NCBI GenBank assembly: GCA_963811255.1
Contig: CAWEQI010000001.1
Location: forward strand, 945,119-1,009,118
Direction of reading: 5' to 3'
DNA from: Croceibacterium_B sp963811255
Lineage (GTDB): Bacteria > Pseudomonadota > Alphaproteobacteria > Sphingomonadales > Sphingomonadaceae
DNA length: 64,000 bases
The notes under the pieces were generated by a model. It did no database searches. It saw only the letters and a list, made by a program, of their open reading frames with translations, and had not been told where the DNA came from. Below, piece after piece: positions 6,518-14,501 of the stretch (positions are counted from its first letter, which is position 1; every line of letters starts with the position of its first letter). The position numbers and the translations under genes were made by a program.

Positions 6518-8659
6518 ATGACACGGCTTCTCACCCGCAAGGCGCTCGGCCTTGCCACTTTCGCCTTCGCGCTGCTCGCCACGGCGCTGGTCCACGCCAG
6601 CGCGCCGACGCCGCCGGCCGACGTTACTCAGGCGCGGCTCACCGCCGCCTACGGCCCCGGTAAGGACTGGATCACCCACGGCGGCGGTTGGGCCGAGCAG
6701 CGCTTCAGCCCGCTCAAGCAGATCAACGACAAGAACGTCGGCCGGCTCGGGCTGCTGTGGTACGACGACCTCCACACCTATCGCGGCGTCGAGGCGACCC
6801 CGCTCGAGATCGACGGGGTGCTGTACAACATCTCCGCCTGGGACGTGACCACCGCTTACGACGCGGTGACCGGAAAGAAGCTGTGGACCTATGACCCGAA
6901 GATCGATCCCTCCGTCACGAGCTGGATCTGCTGCGGCCCGGTGAGCCGCGGGGTTGCCGCGTGGCACGGCAAGATCATCATCGGCACGCTCGACGGGCGG
7001 CTGATCGCGCTCGACGCCAAGACCGGCAAGCCGGTGTGGACCGCGAACACCGTGCTCGACAAGGGCCAGCCGATCACGATCACCGGCGCCCCGCGCATTG
7101 CCGACGGCCTGGTGGTGATCGGCAACGGCGGCGGCGACCTGGGCGCGCGCGGCTACATCACCGCGTGGAACGCCGACACCGGCAAACACGTGTGGACCTT
7201 CTGGATCGTCCCGCCGCAGCCCGGCCGCCTCGACCACGCGGCCTCCGACAGTGTCGCCAAGATGGCGCAGAAGACCTGGGCCGGGCCGTGGTGGAAATAC
7301 GGCGGCGGCGGCAACGATTGGGACGCGATCGCCTACGATCCCAAGCTCGACACGGTCTATTTCGGCACCGGTAACGGATCGCCCCACCCGCACAAGTTCC
7401 GCAGCGCCGGCAAGGGCGACAACCTGTTCCTGTGCTCGATCGTCGCGGTCGACGCCCGCACCGGGCAGTACAAGTGGCACTACCAGGAAATCCCCGCCGA
7501 GCAGTGGGACTACGACTGCACAGCGCCGATGATCATGGCGACGCTGACCATCGGCGGCCAGAAGCACGACGTGATCATGCACGCCCCGAAGGACGGCATC
7601 TTCTACGTCATCGACCGCAAGACCGGTAAGCTCCTGAGCGCCAAGCCTTACATGCCGATGAACTGGGCCAAGGGGGTCGATCCCAAGACCGGCCGCCCCA
7701 TCCTCTATCCCGACGCCCCGCCGCAGATCACCCCGCACCTGATCACCCCCGGATCGGGCGGCGGGCACAGCTGGCCTCCGATGAGCTACAGCCCGCTGAC
7801 GGGCCTCGTCTATTTCCCGATGATGGAAGGCTACATGGTCGAATCGGTGGTGCCCGACGACCAGTTCAAGTTCGTGCTCGGCAAGACCACCATCAACCAG
7901 GGCTACGCCAACGATCCCGAGCTGCGCAAGAAGCTGCGCGAGGAAGCCGCCAACCGCGAGAAGGGCTACATGCTGGCGTGGGATCCGGTGCAGCAGAGGG
8001 AAGCGTTCCGCATCCCCTATCCCCACGCCGGCAGCGGCGGAACGATGGTGACCGCGGGCAACCTCTTGGTCGAAGGCACGATCAACAAGACCCTGGCGAT
8101 CTATCGCGCGGACACCGGCGAGAAGCTGTGGGAGCTGCCGGTCGGCAGCGTGCCGGTGAGCGGGCCGATCACGTACGAGGTGAACGGCAAGCAATACATC
8201 GCGGTCAACGTCGGCTGGAACAGCGCGATCGTCTCCAAGCTGACCAACCCCGACGGCACCCCGTTCAGCTACGCCCCGGCGCGGCTGATGGTGTTCGCAC
8301 TCGACGCCAAGGGCGTGACCCTGCCGCCGGCGCCGCCTTCGAGCGCGATCCCCGCGCCGCCGCGCGCGGAGCAGGATCCAGCCGCGGTCGCCCGCGGCGA
8401 AGCGCTCTACACCCAGAACTGCGCGATGTGCCACGGCCCGGCTGCGGTCGGCGGGGTCAAGGACTTGCGCCACCTGACGAAGGAGGTCCACGCCGACTTC
8501 CTCAACATCGTTCTCGGCGGCGAACGCGAGAGCAAGGGCATGCCCAAGTTCGCCGGCAAGCTGACCGAGCAGCAAGCGAACGACATCCACGCCTACCTGA
8601 TCAAGCGCGCGCAGGACGATTACCAGCCCAACTTCATGGACCTGGTGAAGCGGCAGTGA
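6518..8659 (+). CDS. PQQ-dependent quinohemoprotein alcohol dehydrogenase with C-terminal cytochrome c
   Basis: A 713-residue periplasmic dehydrogenase with a signal peptide of about 30 residues. An eight-bladed PQQ propeller fills about 35-600, and a cytochrome c domain follows with haem site CAMCH (Cys635, Cys638, His639). Adjacent Cys138-Cys139 match the unusual vicinal disulfide over the PQQ. Asp331 is the catalytic base within WDYD, and Asn286 in GNGSP is a metal ligand. The position normally held by the ligand glutamate is Asp207 (GNGGGDLG), and the extra Asp333 forms the DYD signature linked to lanthanide use in XoxF/PedH-type enzymes. The enzyme oxidises an alcohol or aldehyde and passes electrons to its own haem. 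The next gene overlaps it by GTGA. Substrate unknown. Confidence 0.9.
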   Translation: MTRLLTRKALGLATFAFALLATALVHASAPTPPADVTQARLTAAYGPGKDWITHGGGWAEQRFSPLKQINDKNVGRLGLLWYDDLHTYRGVEATPLEIDGVLYNISAWDVTTAYDAVTGKKLWTYDPKIDPSVTSWICCGPVSRGVAAWHGKIIIGTLDGRLIALDAKTGKPVWTANTVLDKGQPITITGAPRIADGLVVIGNGGGDLGARGYITAWNADTGKHVWTFWIVPPQPGRLDHAASDSVAKMAQKTWAGPWWKYGGGGNDWDAIAYDPKLDTVYFGTGNGSPHPHKFRSAGKGDNLFLCSIVAVDARTGQYKWHYQEIPAEQWDYDCTAPMIMATLTIGGQKHDVIMHAPKDGIFYVIDRKTGKLLSAKPYMPMNWAKGVDPKTGRPILYPDAPPQITPHLITPGSGGGHSWPPMSYSPLTGLVYFPMMEGYMVESVVPDDQFKFVLGKTTINQGYANDPELRKKLREEAANREKGYMLAWDPVQQREAFRIPYPHAGSGGTMVTAGNLLVEGTINKTLAIYRADTGEKLWELPVGSVPVSGPITYEVNGKQYIAVNVGWNSAIVSKLTNPDGTPFSYAPARLMVFALDAKGVTLPPAPPSSAIPAPPRAEQDPAAVARGEALYTQNCAMCHGPAAVGGVKDLRHLTKEVHADFLNIVLGGERESKGMPKFAGKLTEQQANDIHAYLIKRAQDDYQPNFMDLVKRQ

Positions 8660-10464
8660 GGATCGGCCGCCTCGTCGCGCTGGCGACCTTCGCCCTCGCC
8701 CTCGCCCCAACCCCGGCGCTCGCCCAGGCGGCGGGCGAAGCGAGCGCGGTGATCGCGCCCAAGTGCGACCACGACTGCCTGATCGGCCGGGTCGAGGACT
8801 TCATGCACGCCCTCGCCGCGCGCAATCCGAAGCAGGCCGGGCTCGCGAAGAACGTGCGCTATGCTGAAAACGACGTGCTCCTGCCGGTGGGGCAGGGGCT
8901 GTGGGCAACGATCGACGGCGCCGACGCCACCGGCCTCACCGCCGCCGATCCGCTGACCGGCAACGCCGCCTGGTTCGGCTCGATCAAGGAGAACGACAAC
9001 CCGGTGATCTACGCCGTCCGCGTCCACGTGAACGGCGCAGGCGCGATCGACCAGATCGAAGCGGTGGTCGACCGCAAGACCGCGCTGCCCGCCCCGTTCG
9101 GCGACGTTACGCACATGCACCACGACCCTGCCTTCAACGAGGTCCTGCCCGAAGCCGAGCGCCGCCCGCGCGAGCGCATGCTGTCGATCGCCGACGGCTA
9201 CTTCAGCACCGTCGAATTGAACGACGGGCAGGTGCTGACCCAGTTCACCGACGATTGCGCCCGGCTGGAGAACGGCATCTCGACCACCGCCGCGCCGAAG
9301 AACGGCGGCGGCGGCGCGGCGGCGATCATGGCCGGGTGCGAGAACCAGTTCAAACTCGGCCTCTATAAGATCAACAAGCGCATCCGCCGCGATTTCTTCA
9401 TTATCGACCCGGTGCGCGGGGTGGCGGTGGCGCGCGGCTTCTTCGATCACGCGAACGAGTTCGACCGCTACAAGCTCACCAACGGGCGCGAGATGAAGAC
9501 CGCGCTCAAGTGGCCCAATTCGATCACCCTGCTCGAAGCTTTCCGCATCCGCGACGGCAAGATCAGCCGGATCGAGGCGGTGTTCACTTACGTGCCCTAT
9601 TTCATGCACAACCCGTTCCGCGGCCCGCCCTCGGTGCCGCCGCATTACCCGCCGCAGCCGAAATCATGCGACGCCGCCTGCCTGACGGCCGAGGCCGAGG
9701 CGGTTATGCACGCCTACGTCGGCAACCACTGGCAGCAGGTCAACTGGGCGCCGAAGGTCGGCTATGCCGAGAACTCGGTCGGAATGCGCGTCGGCGAAGG
9801 CACCTGGGCGACGGTGACCGCGATCGACCCGCATCCGCTGATCATCGCCGACTCGCAGACCGGCAAGGCGGTATGGCTCGGCCAGATTGAGGAGCACGGC
9901 CAGCCCGCCTGGGCGGTGATGACCATCGCCTCAGACGGCCAGAAAGTCGGCGGGATCGAGGCGGAAATCCGCCGCAAGGAATACGGCTTCCCGTGGGCCG
10001 AGCCGAGCGCAATCCCGCCCTATCCGGTGCTCCCCGCTGCCCAGCGCACCCCCCGCGCGGCGATGCTCAAGGGCGTCGCCGGCTTCTACGCCGCGCTCAA
10101 CGCACATGACGGCAAGGCCCCGGCCGACCTCACCTCCGCGTGCCGGTGGATCGTCAACGGCCAGCCGCTCGGCGCCTGCCGCGCCCCGATCGAGCGCAAT
10201 TCGCTGCAATGGATCGCCCGCTGGCGCGACCGCCAGGTGCTCGCGGTGGACGAGGCGCGCGGTCTCGTCGCGGTGCGCGTGTTCGAGGACATCCCCGCCA
10301 CTCCGCGCCAGTTCGCCGGCCCGAACGGCGCCAGGATGCCCAACCCCGCCGCCTATCCGCACAGCCTGCGGATCGTAGAAGTGTTTCATTTCGTCGGCGG
10401 CAAGATCGAGGGGCTGCGGCGGTTTAGCGCGGAGCTGCCCTACGGCATGCCGCCGCACGAATGA
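8656..10464 (+). CDS. Secreted tandem DUF8021-like protein
   Basis: A 602-residue exported protein. It starts with GTG 8656, which overlaps the dehydrogenase stop (GTGA) and gives a signal peptide ending ALAQA. Two homologous domains follow. The first begins at about residue 37 with CDHDCL and includes NVRYAENDV and GQGLWATI. The second begins at about residue 338 with CDAACL and includes KVGYAENSV and GEGTWATV. Each ends with a segment containing a fragment like FxxxxGKI. The paired cysteines and the YAEN box recall DUF8021 proteins. The function of that family is not established. Tight coupling to the PQQ dehydrogenase suggests that it binds or processes the same substrate in the periplasm. 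A shorter relative lies at 57189-58085, and a decayed tail copy at 11517. Confidence 0.8.
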   Translation: MRIGRLVALATFALALAPTPALAQAAGEASAVIAPKCDHDCLIGRVEDFMHALAARNPKQAGLAKNVRYAENDVLLPVGQGLWATIDGADATGLTAADPLTGNAAWFGSIKENDNPVIYAVRVHVNGAGAIDQIEAVVDRKTALPAPFGDVTHMHHDPAFNEVLPEAERRPRERMLSIADGYFSTVELNDGQVLTQFTDDCARLENGISTTAAPKNGGGGAAAIMAGCENQFKLGLYKINKRIRRDFFIIDPVRGVAVARGFFDHANEFDRYKLTNGREMKTALKWPNSITLLEAFRIRDGKISRIEAVFTYVPYFMHNPFRGPPSVPPHYPPQPKSCDAACLTAEAEAVMHAYVGNHWQQVNWAPKVGYAENSVGMRVGEGTWATVTAIDPHPLIIADSQTGKAVWLGQIEEHGQPAWAVMTIASDGQKVGGIEAEIRRKEYGFPWAEPSAIPPYPVLPAAQRTPRAAMLKGVAGFYAALNAHDGKAPADLTSACRWIVNGQPLGACRAPIERNSLQWIARWRDRQVLAVDEARGLVAVRVFEDIPATPRQFAGPNGARMPNPAAYPHSLRIVEVFHFVGGKIEGLRRFSAELPYGMPPHE

Positions 10465-10527
10465 ACCGGCGGTCCGCTGTCGCCATGACTGCGGGGCGGC
10501 AGGGAAATCGCGCCTCGAGTGCCCTGC

Positions 10528-11466
10528 TCAACCGGGGCAGTTCTCTTTCCGGGTGTCCATCGGACTCGGCTGCGGCCGCACGAAGACCTTCACGAGCTGA
10601 GGGTACTGCCTCTGCAACTCCTCTTCCATATGGGCAATCAGCCGTTCGATTTCGGGTGTCCGCAAGTCGTCGCGGAAGACAACGCCGACATTGGCGACCA
10701 CCTGGTCGGGCCCGAGCTGGCTCGTGAGCAGGGCGTCGATCCGCTTCACCCGGTCGTCCTCGAGGCTGAACTTCTTCAGCCCCTCGCGAAGCGCCTTGCT
10801 AGCCCTCTCGCCGACGAGCAGCCCCTTGGTCTCGCTGGCCAGCAGGATGGCGCCCGCGCCGAGGATGCTGCCGATGCAGATCGAGCCGGCGCCGTCGATC
10901 CACGGCGCGTCGAACTGCGCGGCAAGGAAGGTGGCGAGGGCGGCGACGGCGATGCCGACGAGGCCTGCCGTGTCGACGAACATGACCATGAACAGCGGCG
11001 GATCCTTGCTCGCCCGCACCGTCGCGAGAATGCCGCGCTCGCCCATCACCTTGCGGAACGCCCGCCAGGCGAAGATCCAGCTCCCCGCCTCGAAAACGGC
11101 CGAGCAGCCATAGACGATGTAGTTGATCCACAAGTGGGTCAGCGGTTCCGGATGGAGCAGGTGACTGACACCTTCGTAGACCGAGGCCCCCGCGCCAAGC
11201 GCGAAGATGAGCAGCGAAACGACGAACGACCAGAAGTACAGCTCGCGGGCGTGGCCCAACGGGTGAATCTCGTCGGGCGGCTGCTCGGCGCGATGGCGGC
11301 CGTAGAGCAACAGCAGCTCGGTGCTGCTGTCGGCGACCGAGTGAAGGGCTTCGCTGACCATCGCCGAACTGCCCGAAAGCACCGCCGCGACGCCCTTGGT
11401 CGCCGCAATCAGCACATCGCCGACCAGCCCGGCAATGACGACGATGCGGGAGGAGTCTTCGGCCAT
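10528..11466 (-). CDS. Cation diffusion facilitator (CDF) family transporter
   Basis: A 312-residue inner-membrane metal exporter. Six hydrophobic segments are visible, starting with IVVIAGLVGDVLIAATKGVAAVLSG. The second helix has HSVAD, the first half of the HxxxD/DxxxD zinc site. The fifth helix carries DTAGLVG, not the canonical HxxxD, as in the SLC30A9-like branch. A cytosolic C-terminal domain (about 215-300, ferredoxin-like) ends in polar sequence. Substrates of the family are Zn, Co, Fe or Cd exchanged for protons; this one is not assignable. It lies convergent to the DUF8021 gene and separates it from a related tail fragment at 11517, which suggests that this gene arrived by insertion or that an intervening paralogue was lost. 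Confidence 0.85.
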   Translation of the reverse strand: MAEDSSRIVVIAGLVGDVLIAATKGVAAVLSGSSAMVSEALHSVADSSTELLLLYGRHRAEQPPDEIHPLGHARELYFWSFVVSLLIFALGAGASVYEGVSHLLHPEPLTHLWINYIVYGCSAVFEAGSWIFAWRAFRKVMGERGILATVRASKDPPLFMVMFVDTAGLVGIAVAALATFLAAQFDAPWIDGAGSICIGSILGAGAILLASETKGLLVGERASKALREGLKKFSLEDDRVKRIDALLTSQLGPDQVVANVGVVFRDDLRTPEIERLIAHMEEELQRQYPQLVKVFVRPQPSPMDTRKENCPG

Positions 11467-11516
11467 GGTCTTGAATACTGGCGGCGGCGGCGATGGTGCC
11501 GAAGTTTGCGGGCGAC

Positions 11517-11640
11517 CAGCCGTCGCCTATCCGCAGAGCCGGCGGATCGTCGAGGTGTCCCTGTTCGTCGGCGGTAAGATCGACGGACTGAGGCGGTTTA
11601 GCCAGGAGTTGCCGTTCGGGACGCTGTCGCACGTGCGAGG
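11517..11640 (+). pseudogene. Remnant of a DUF8021-like gene, C-terminal end
   Basis: About 40 codons encode AYPQSRRIVEVSLFVGGKIDGLRRFSQELPF, which lines up with the last residues of the gene ending at 10464 (YPHSLRIVEVFHFVGGKIEG...). The nucleotides are similar but clearly diverged, so this is not a recent duplication. No upstream domain or start of the family is present. It is best read as the relic of a third paralogue of which only the 3' end survives beyond the CDF gene. Confidence 0.7.
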
Positions 11641-11764
11641 GGGCGGTGGCGCTATGTCGCTGGCGAGTCACACAAACCGAAGGGTAGAATGGAGAAACCG
11701 ACTCGCGGGCAGCGCAGATGAAGCCCCGGCGGGCCGCGTGGCAACACGGGCGCACGGATTCCTG

Positions 11765-12130
11765 ATGACGAGAAAAGTCCCACCGGAAAATGTTGCGCTG
11801 AAGCGCGCCTACGAAGACGCTTCGCCAAAGGACGGCGTACGGATTCTTGTCGATCGGCTCTGGCCGCGGGGTATCACCAAGCAGAAGGCTGCACTCGATC
11901 GGTGGGTCAAGGAACTGGCGCCCAGCACCGATCTGCGAAAGTGGTTCGCTCACGATCCGGAGCGCTGGCCAGAGTTCAGGCGGCGTTACGAAGCCGAGTT
12001 GAAGCAGCATTCCAGCCTGCTCGATGAGTTGCGGAGCCTGGCCCGCGAGCGTCAAGTCACTCTGGTCTACTCGGCCCACGACGAGCGTCACAACGACGCC
12101 GTTGTGCTTCGCGAGGTACTTTTGCGATAG
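11765..12130 (+). CDS. DUF488 family protein, YeaO-like
   Basis: A 121-residue cytosolic protein. It has the family hallmarks RILVDRLWPRG near residue 26, WFAHDPERWPEFRRRY in the middle and VTLVYSAHDERHNDAVVL near the end. The length is typical of YeaO-like DUF488 proteins. The start ATG 11765 gives the usual N terminus; the open frame upstream belongs to the DUF8021 remnant and is not homologous. The biochemical role of the family is not established. The gene stands alone with no coupled neighbour. Confidence 0.85.
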   Translation: MTRKVPPENVALKRAYEDASPKDGVRILVDRLWPRGITKQKAALDRWVKELAPSTDLRKWFAHDPERWPEFRRRYEAELKQHSSLLDELRSLARERQVTLVYSAHDERHNDAVVLREVLLR

Positions 12131-12390
12131 ATTGCGCGGTGGTGAGCCCTGCTGGAAGCCCCGAGGGTGCCTCGATCTGGGGACCATCCAACACAGCATT
12201 TTGAGGCGCTTCTGGACCCCGCTGGGAGCGTTCTGGGATGCTCGGGCTGAGTGGCGCGAACCTGATCACAGCAATCAGGTCAAGCGCTCTCCCTCTGCGG
12301 CTTCAATTGCCTCCACGGCCACACTGAGCGCTTTGCGCCGTTTCTCAGACTCGACCTGGACGGCGCCAGCACGCGGCTGCACAGCGAGAC

Positions 12391-13319
12391 ATGACGTCGC
12401 CGGTTCGCTTGGCGGGCGTCGAACTCGGGGGCACGAAGACAATCGTGGTGCTCGCCAGCGACGGAACAGTAGTCAAGCAGCAGACGATCCCGACAACCAC
12501 TCCGGCGGAGACGCTCGAGAGGGCGTGGGCGAGCCTTACAACCTGGAACAGCGAGGCGCCGCTGTCTGCCCTCGGAATAGCCTCGTTCGGTCCACTCGAG
12601 CTGCGCCGGAATTCGCCGGCGTTCGGCCGACTGCACAAGACGCCCAAGGCACGCTGGACCGGCGCGGACGTCGCTGGCGCCCTGAGCGCCGGGCTCGCAT
12701 GCCCGTGGACGATCGATACCGACGTGAACGGCGCCGCCCTTGCCGAATATCGCTGGGGCGCCGGCCAGGGGCACCCCAACCTGTGGTACATCACCGTCGG
12801 AACCGGCGTCGGCGGCGGCTTGCTGATCGACGGAAAACCGGTGCACGGCGCGATGCACCCGAAGTCGGTCACATCCGGGCGAGAAGGCCGGCCGGCGACG
12901 GTTTCCCCGGCGTCTGCCGTTTCCATGGCGACTGCATCGAAGGGCTGGTGTCCGGGCCCGCACTGGCAGCGCGCTTCGGCTGCGATCCAGCGGCCATCTC
13001 CGACGCGGATTTGCGCTGGAATGATGTCGCCGCGGACCTCGCCGAGCTCGTGGCCACCTTGCTGCTGACGACGGCCGCGACGGCGGTCCTGTTCGGCGGA
13101 TCGGTGGTCACCAGCCGTCCGTTTCTCCTGCCACTGATCAACCGCGCGACGCTGGCACGATTGTCAGGTTACCTGCCGGCGGTAGACAGTCGTTCGATCG
13201 ACGGAATCGTTCGCCTCGCCGGTCTGCGCGAGGACACGGGCCCCCGTGGTGCTCTCGCGCTGGCCGATCAGGCTCGGCGAGAGCAGGCGACCGCCACGGA
13301 GGGCACCGGCCCCCGCTGA
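12391..13319 (+). pseudogene. ROK-family sugar kinase (fructokinase-like), frameshifted
   Basis: The first frame encodes the ROK N terminus with the phosphate-1 motif LAGVELGGTKT, the catalytic-site segment DTDVNGAALAEY and the adenosine motif TVGTGVGGG. It then runs off frame after MHP at about 12858. The correct continuation (EVGHIRARRPAGDGF, then the zinc-binding CRFHGDCIEG and SGPALAARFG) is in a second frame to the stop at 13319. One missing C in the CACCCG run explains the shift. Joined, the protein would be about 309 residues, normal for bacterial fructokinases that phosphorylate fructose, mannose or related hexoses. Conserved residues are intact on both sides, so the lesion is recent or an assembly error. 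No sugar transporter is adjacent. Confidence 0.8.
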
Positions 13320-13356
13320 AGTATCGGACTCGCGCTTGCTCGCGAGCCGACCGCTG

Positions 13357-14445
13357 TCATTTCGCAAGGTGGTCCTCGAAGAACTCGGCCATCACGCGAT
13401 AGGCGTCTCGCGACTCGGGCAATTCGCTGTCGTAGAAGAACCCGTGGAACATCGCGTCCCAGCCGAAAAAGCGAGTCTCCACGCCGGCTCGATCGAGGGC
13501 GTCGTGCGAGTTGAGCGCGGCGCTGAATTCCATCGAGCGGGTGCCCGATATGAACAGCGTCGGCGGGAATTTGGCGAGCACGGCCGGCGAGACCAGCGGA
13601 AAGGCAAGCGGGTCGTCTGTCTTGGCCGTGTCCATGTAGCCCGGCAGGCGCGGCGCGGGCTTGGCCGGAGCGGCGCGTGGGGGGCTGGGTCCATTGGTGA
13701 GAACGCCGGCGAGATGTCCGGAATCCCCGGCGACGAGTTGACCGAGCGAGGCACAGAATACGCCGATGGCAGCCGGATTGGGCAGATTGTGCGCCTGAAA
13801 CCAAGCGATCGACTGTCCGGTGAGAATGCCTCCCGCGGAGCAACCGTAGAGCACCATGTGCTGCGGCGAGTAGGTCTTCAGCAACTCGCGATAGACCGAT
13901 GCGACATCCTCGCTGGCCGCCGGGAACTGCGCCTCCGGGCCCATTCGATAATCAATCGAGATGACTTTGATGCGCATGATCGCGGCGAGCGGGATCGATT
14001 CTACCAGCGAAGCGGTGCGCGAGCCCGAGATGAAGCCGCCGCCGTGCACGTTGATCAGAATGCGCTGCCTGTTTTCCGGCGCGATACCGTCTTCGGGCGT
14101 CACGACCTGAGTGAAGACGCCGCCAATTGACCGTTCGGCGACGTCCACCTTGTAGCGCTTGCGCATCGGCGCCAGGAAGGTTTCCATGATCTGGTCCTGC
14201 CGCGCGCGATAACCCTTCAGATCTTCGGCCGCGCTCGGCCCGCCTGCGAACGGGTGGTCCAGGATCAGCGAGCGCAGTAACGCCCTGGCCTCGGGGCTGA
14301 GCAGGTCGGAAAGGGGGACCTGCACGCCGTCGAGCTGCACCGTGCCGTCGGGAAGGGCTTTCGGCTCCTGCGCGCCGGTCGCGGACTGCGCCATAAGTGC
14401 CAACGCACACAGCGCCGAGAAGGCCCTCTTCATAACGGATGTCAT
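13357..14445 (-). CDS. Secreted alpha/beta hydrolase, HSL/esterase-lipase family
   Basis: A 362-residue exported esterase. The start at 14445 is set by a strong GAGGAGGTGA ribosome-binding site eight bases upstream and a signal peptide (about 1-24). HGGGF (134-138) forms the oxyanion hole, GCSAGG holds nucleophile Ser203, and His334 lies in AMFHGFF. Where relatives often have the acid residue (SGTRD), this protein has Ser304, so the catalytic acid must be elsewhere or activity may differ. It hydrolyses carboxylic esters of unknown identity. It follows the ceramidase gene on the same strand with a 56-base gap, which suggests an operon acting on lipids or acylated compounds outside the cytoplasm. 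Confidence 0.83.
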   Translation of the reverse strand: MTSVMKRAFSALCALALMAQSATGAQEPKALPDGTVQLDGVQVPLSDLLSPEARALLRSLILDHPFAGGPSAAEDLKGYRARQDQIMETFLAPMRKRYKVDVAERSIGGVFTQVVTPEDGIAPENRQRILINVHGGGFISGSRTASLVESIPLAAIMRIKVISIDYRMGPEAQFPAASEDVASVYRELLKTYSPQHMVLYGCSAGGILTGQSIAWFQAHNLPNPAAIGVFCASLGQLVAGDSGHLAGVLTNGPSPPRAAPAKPAPRLPGYMDTAKTDDPLAFPLVSPAVLAKFPPTLFISGTRSMEFSAALNSHDALDRAGVETRFFGWDAMFHGFFYDSELPESRDAYRVMAEFFEDHLAK

Positions 14446-14501
14446 GGTCGCGTTCACCTCCTCACGTGAGCATCGCGGGCGAGACGTGACCGACGCAAAC
14501 G

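Noticed and set aside
6518..8659. Calling this enzyme a methanol dehydrogenase (XoxF)
   Set aside because: It has a fused cytochrome c domain and the Glu-to-Asp change. DYD alone does not make it XoxF.
6455..8710. A 751-codon open frame on the minus strand
   Set aside because: It is antisense to the PQQ dehydrogenase over its whole length, has the Arg/Gly/Asp-rich composition of a GC-rich shadow, and shows no family motif.
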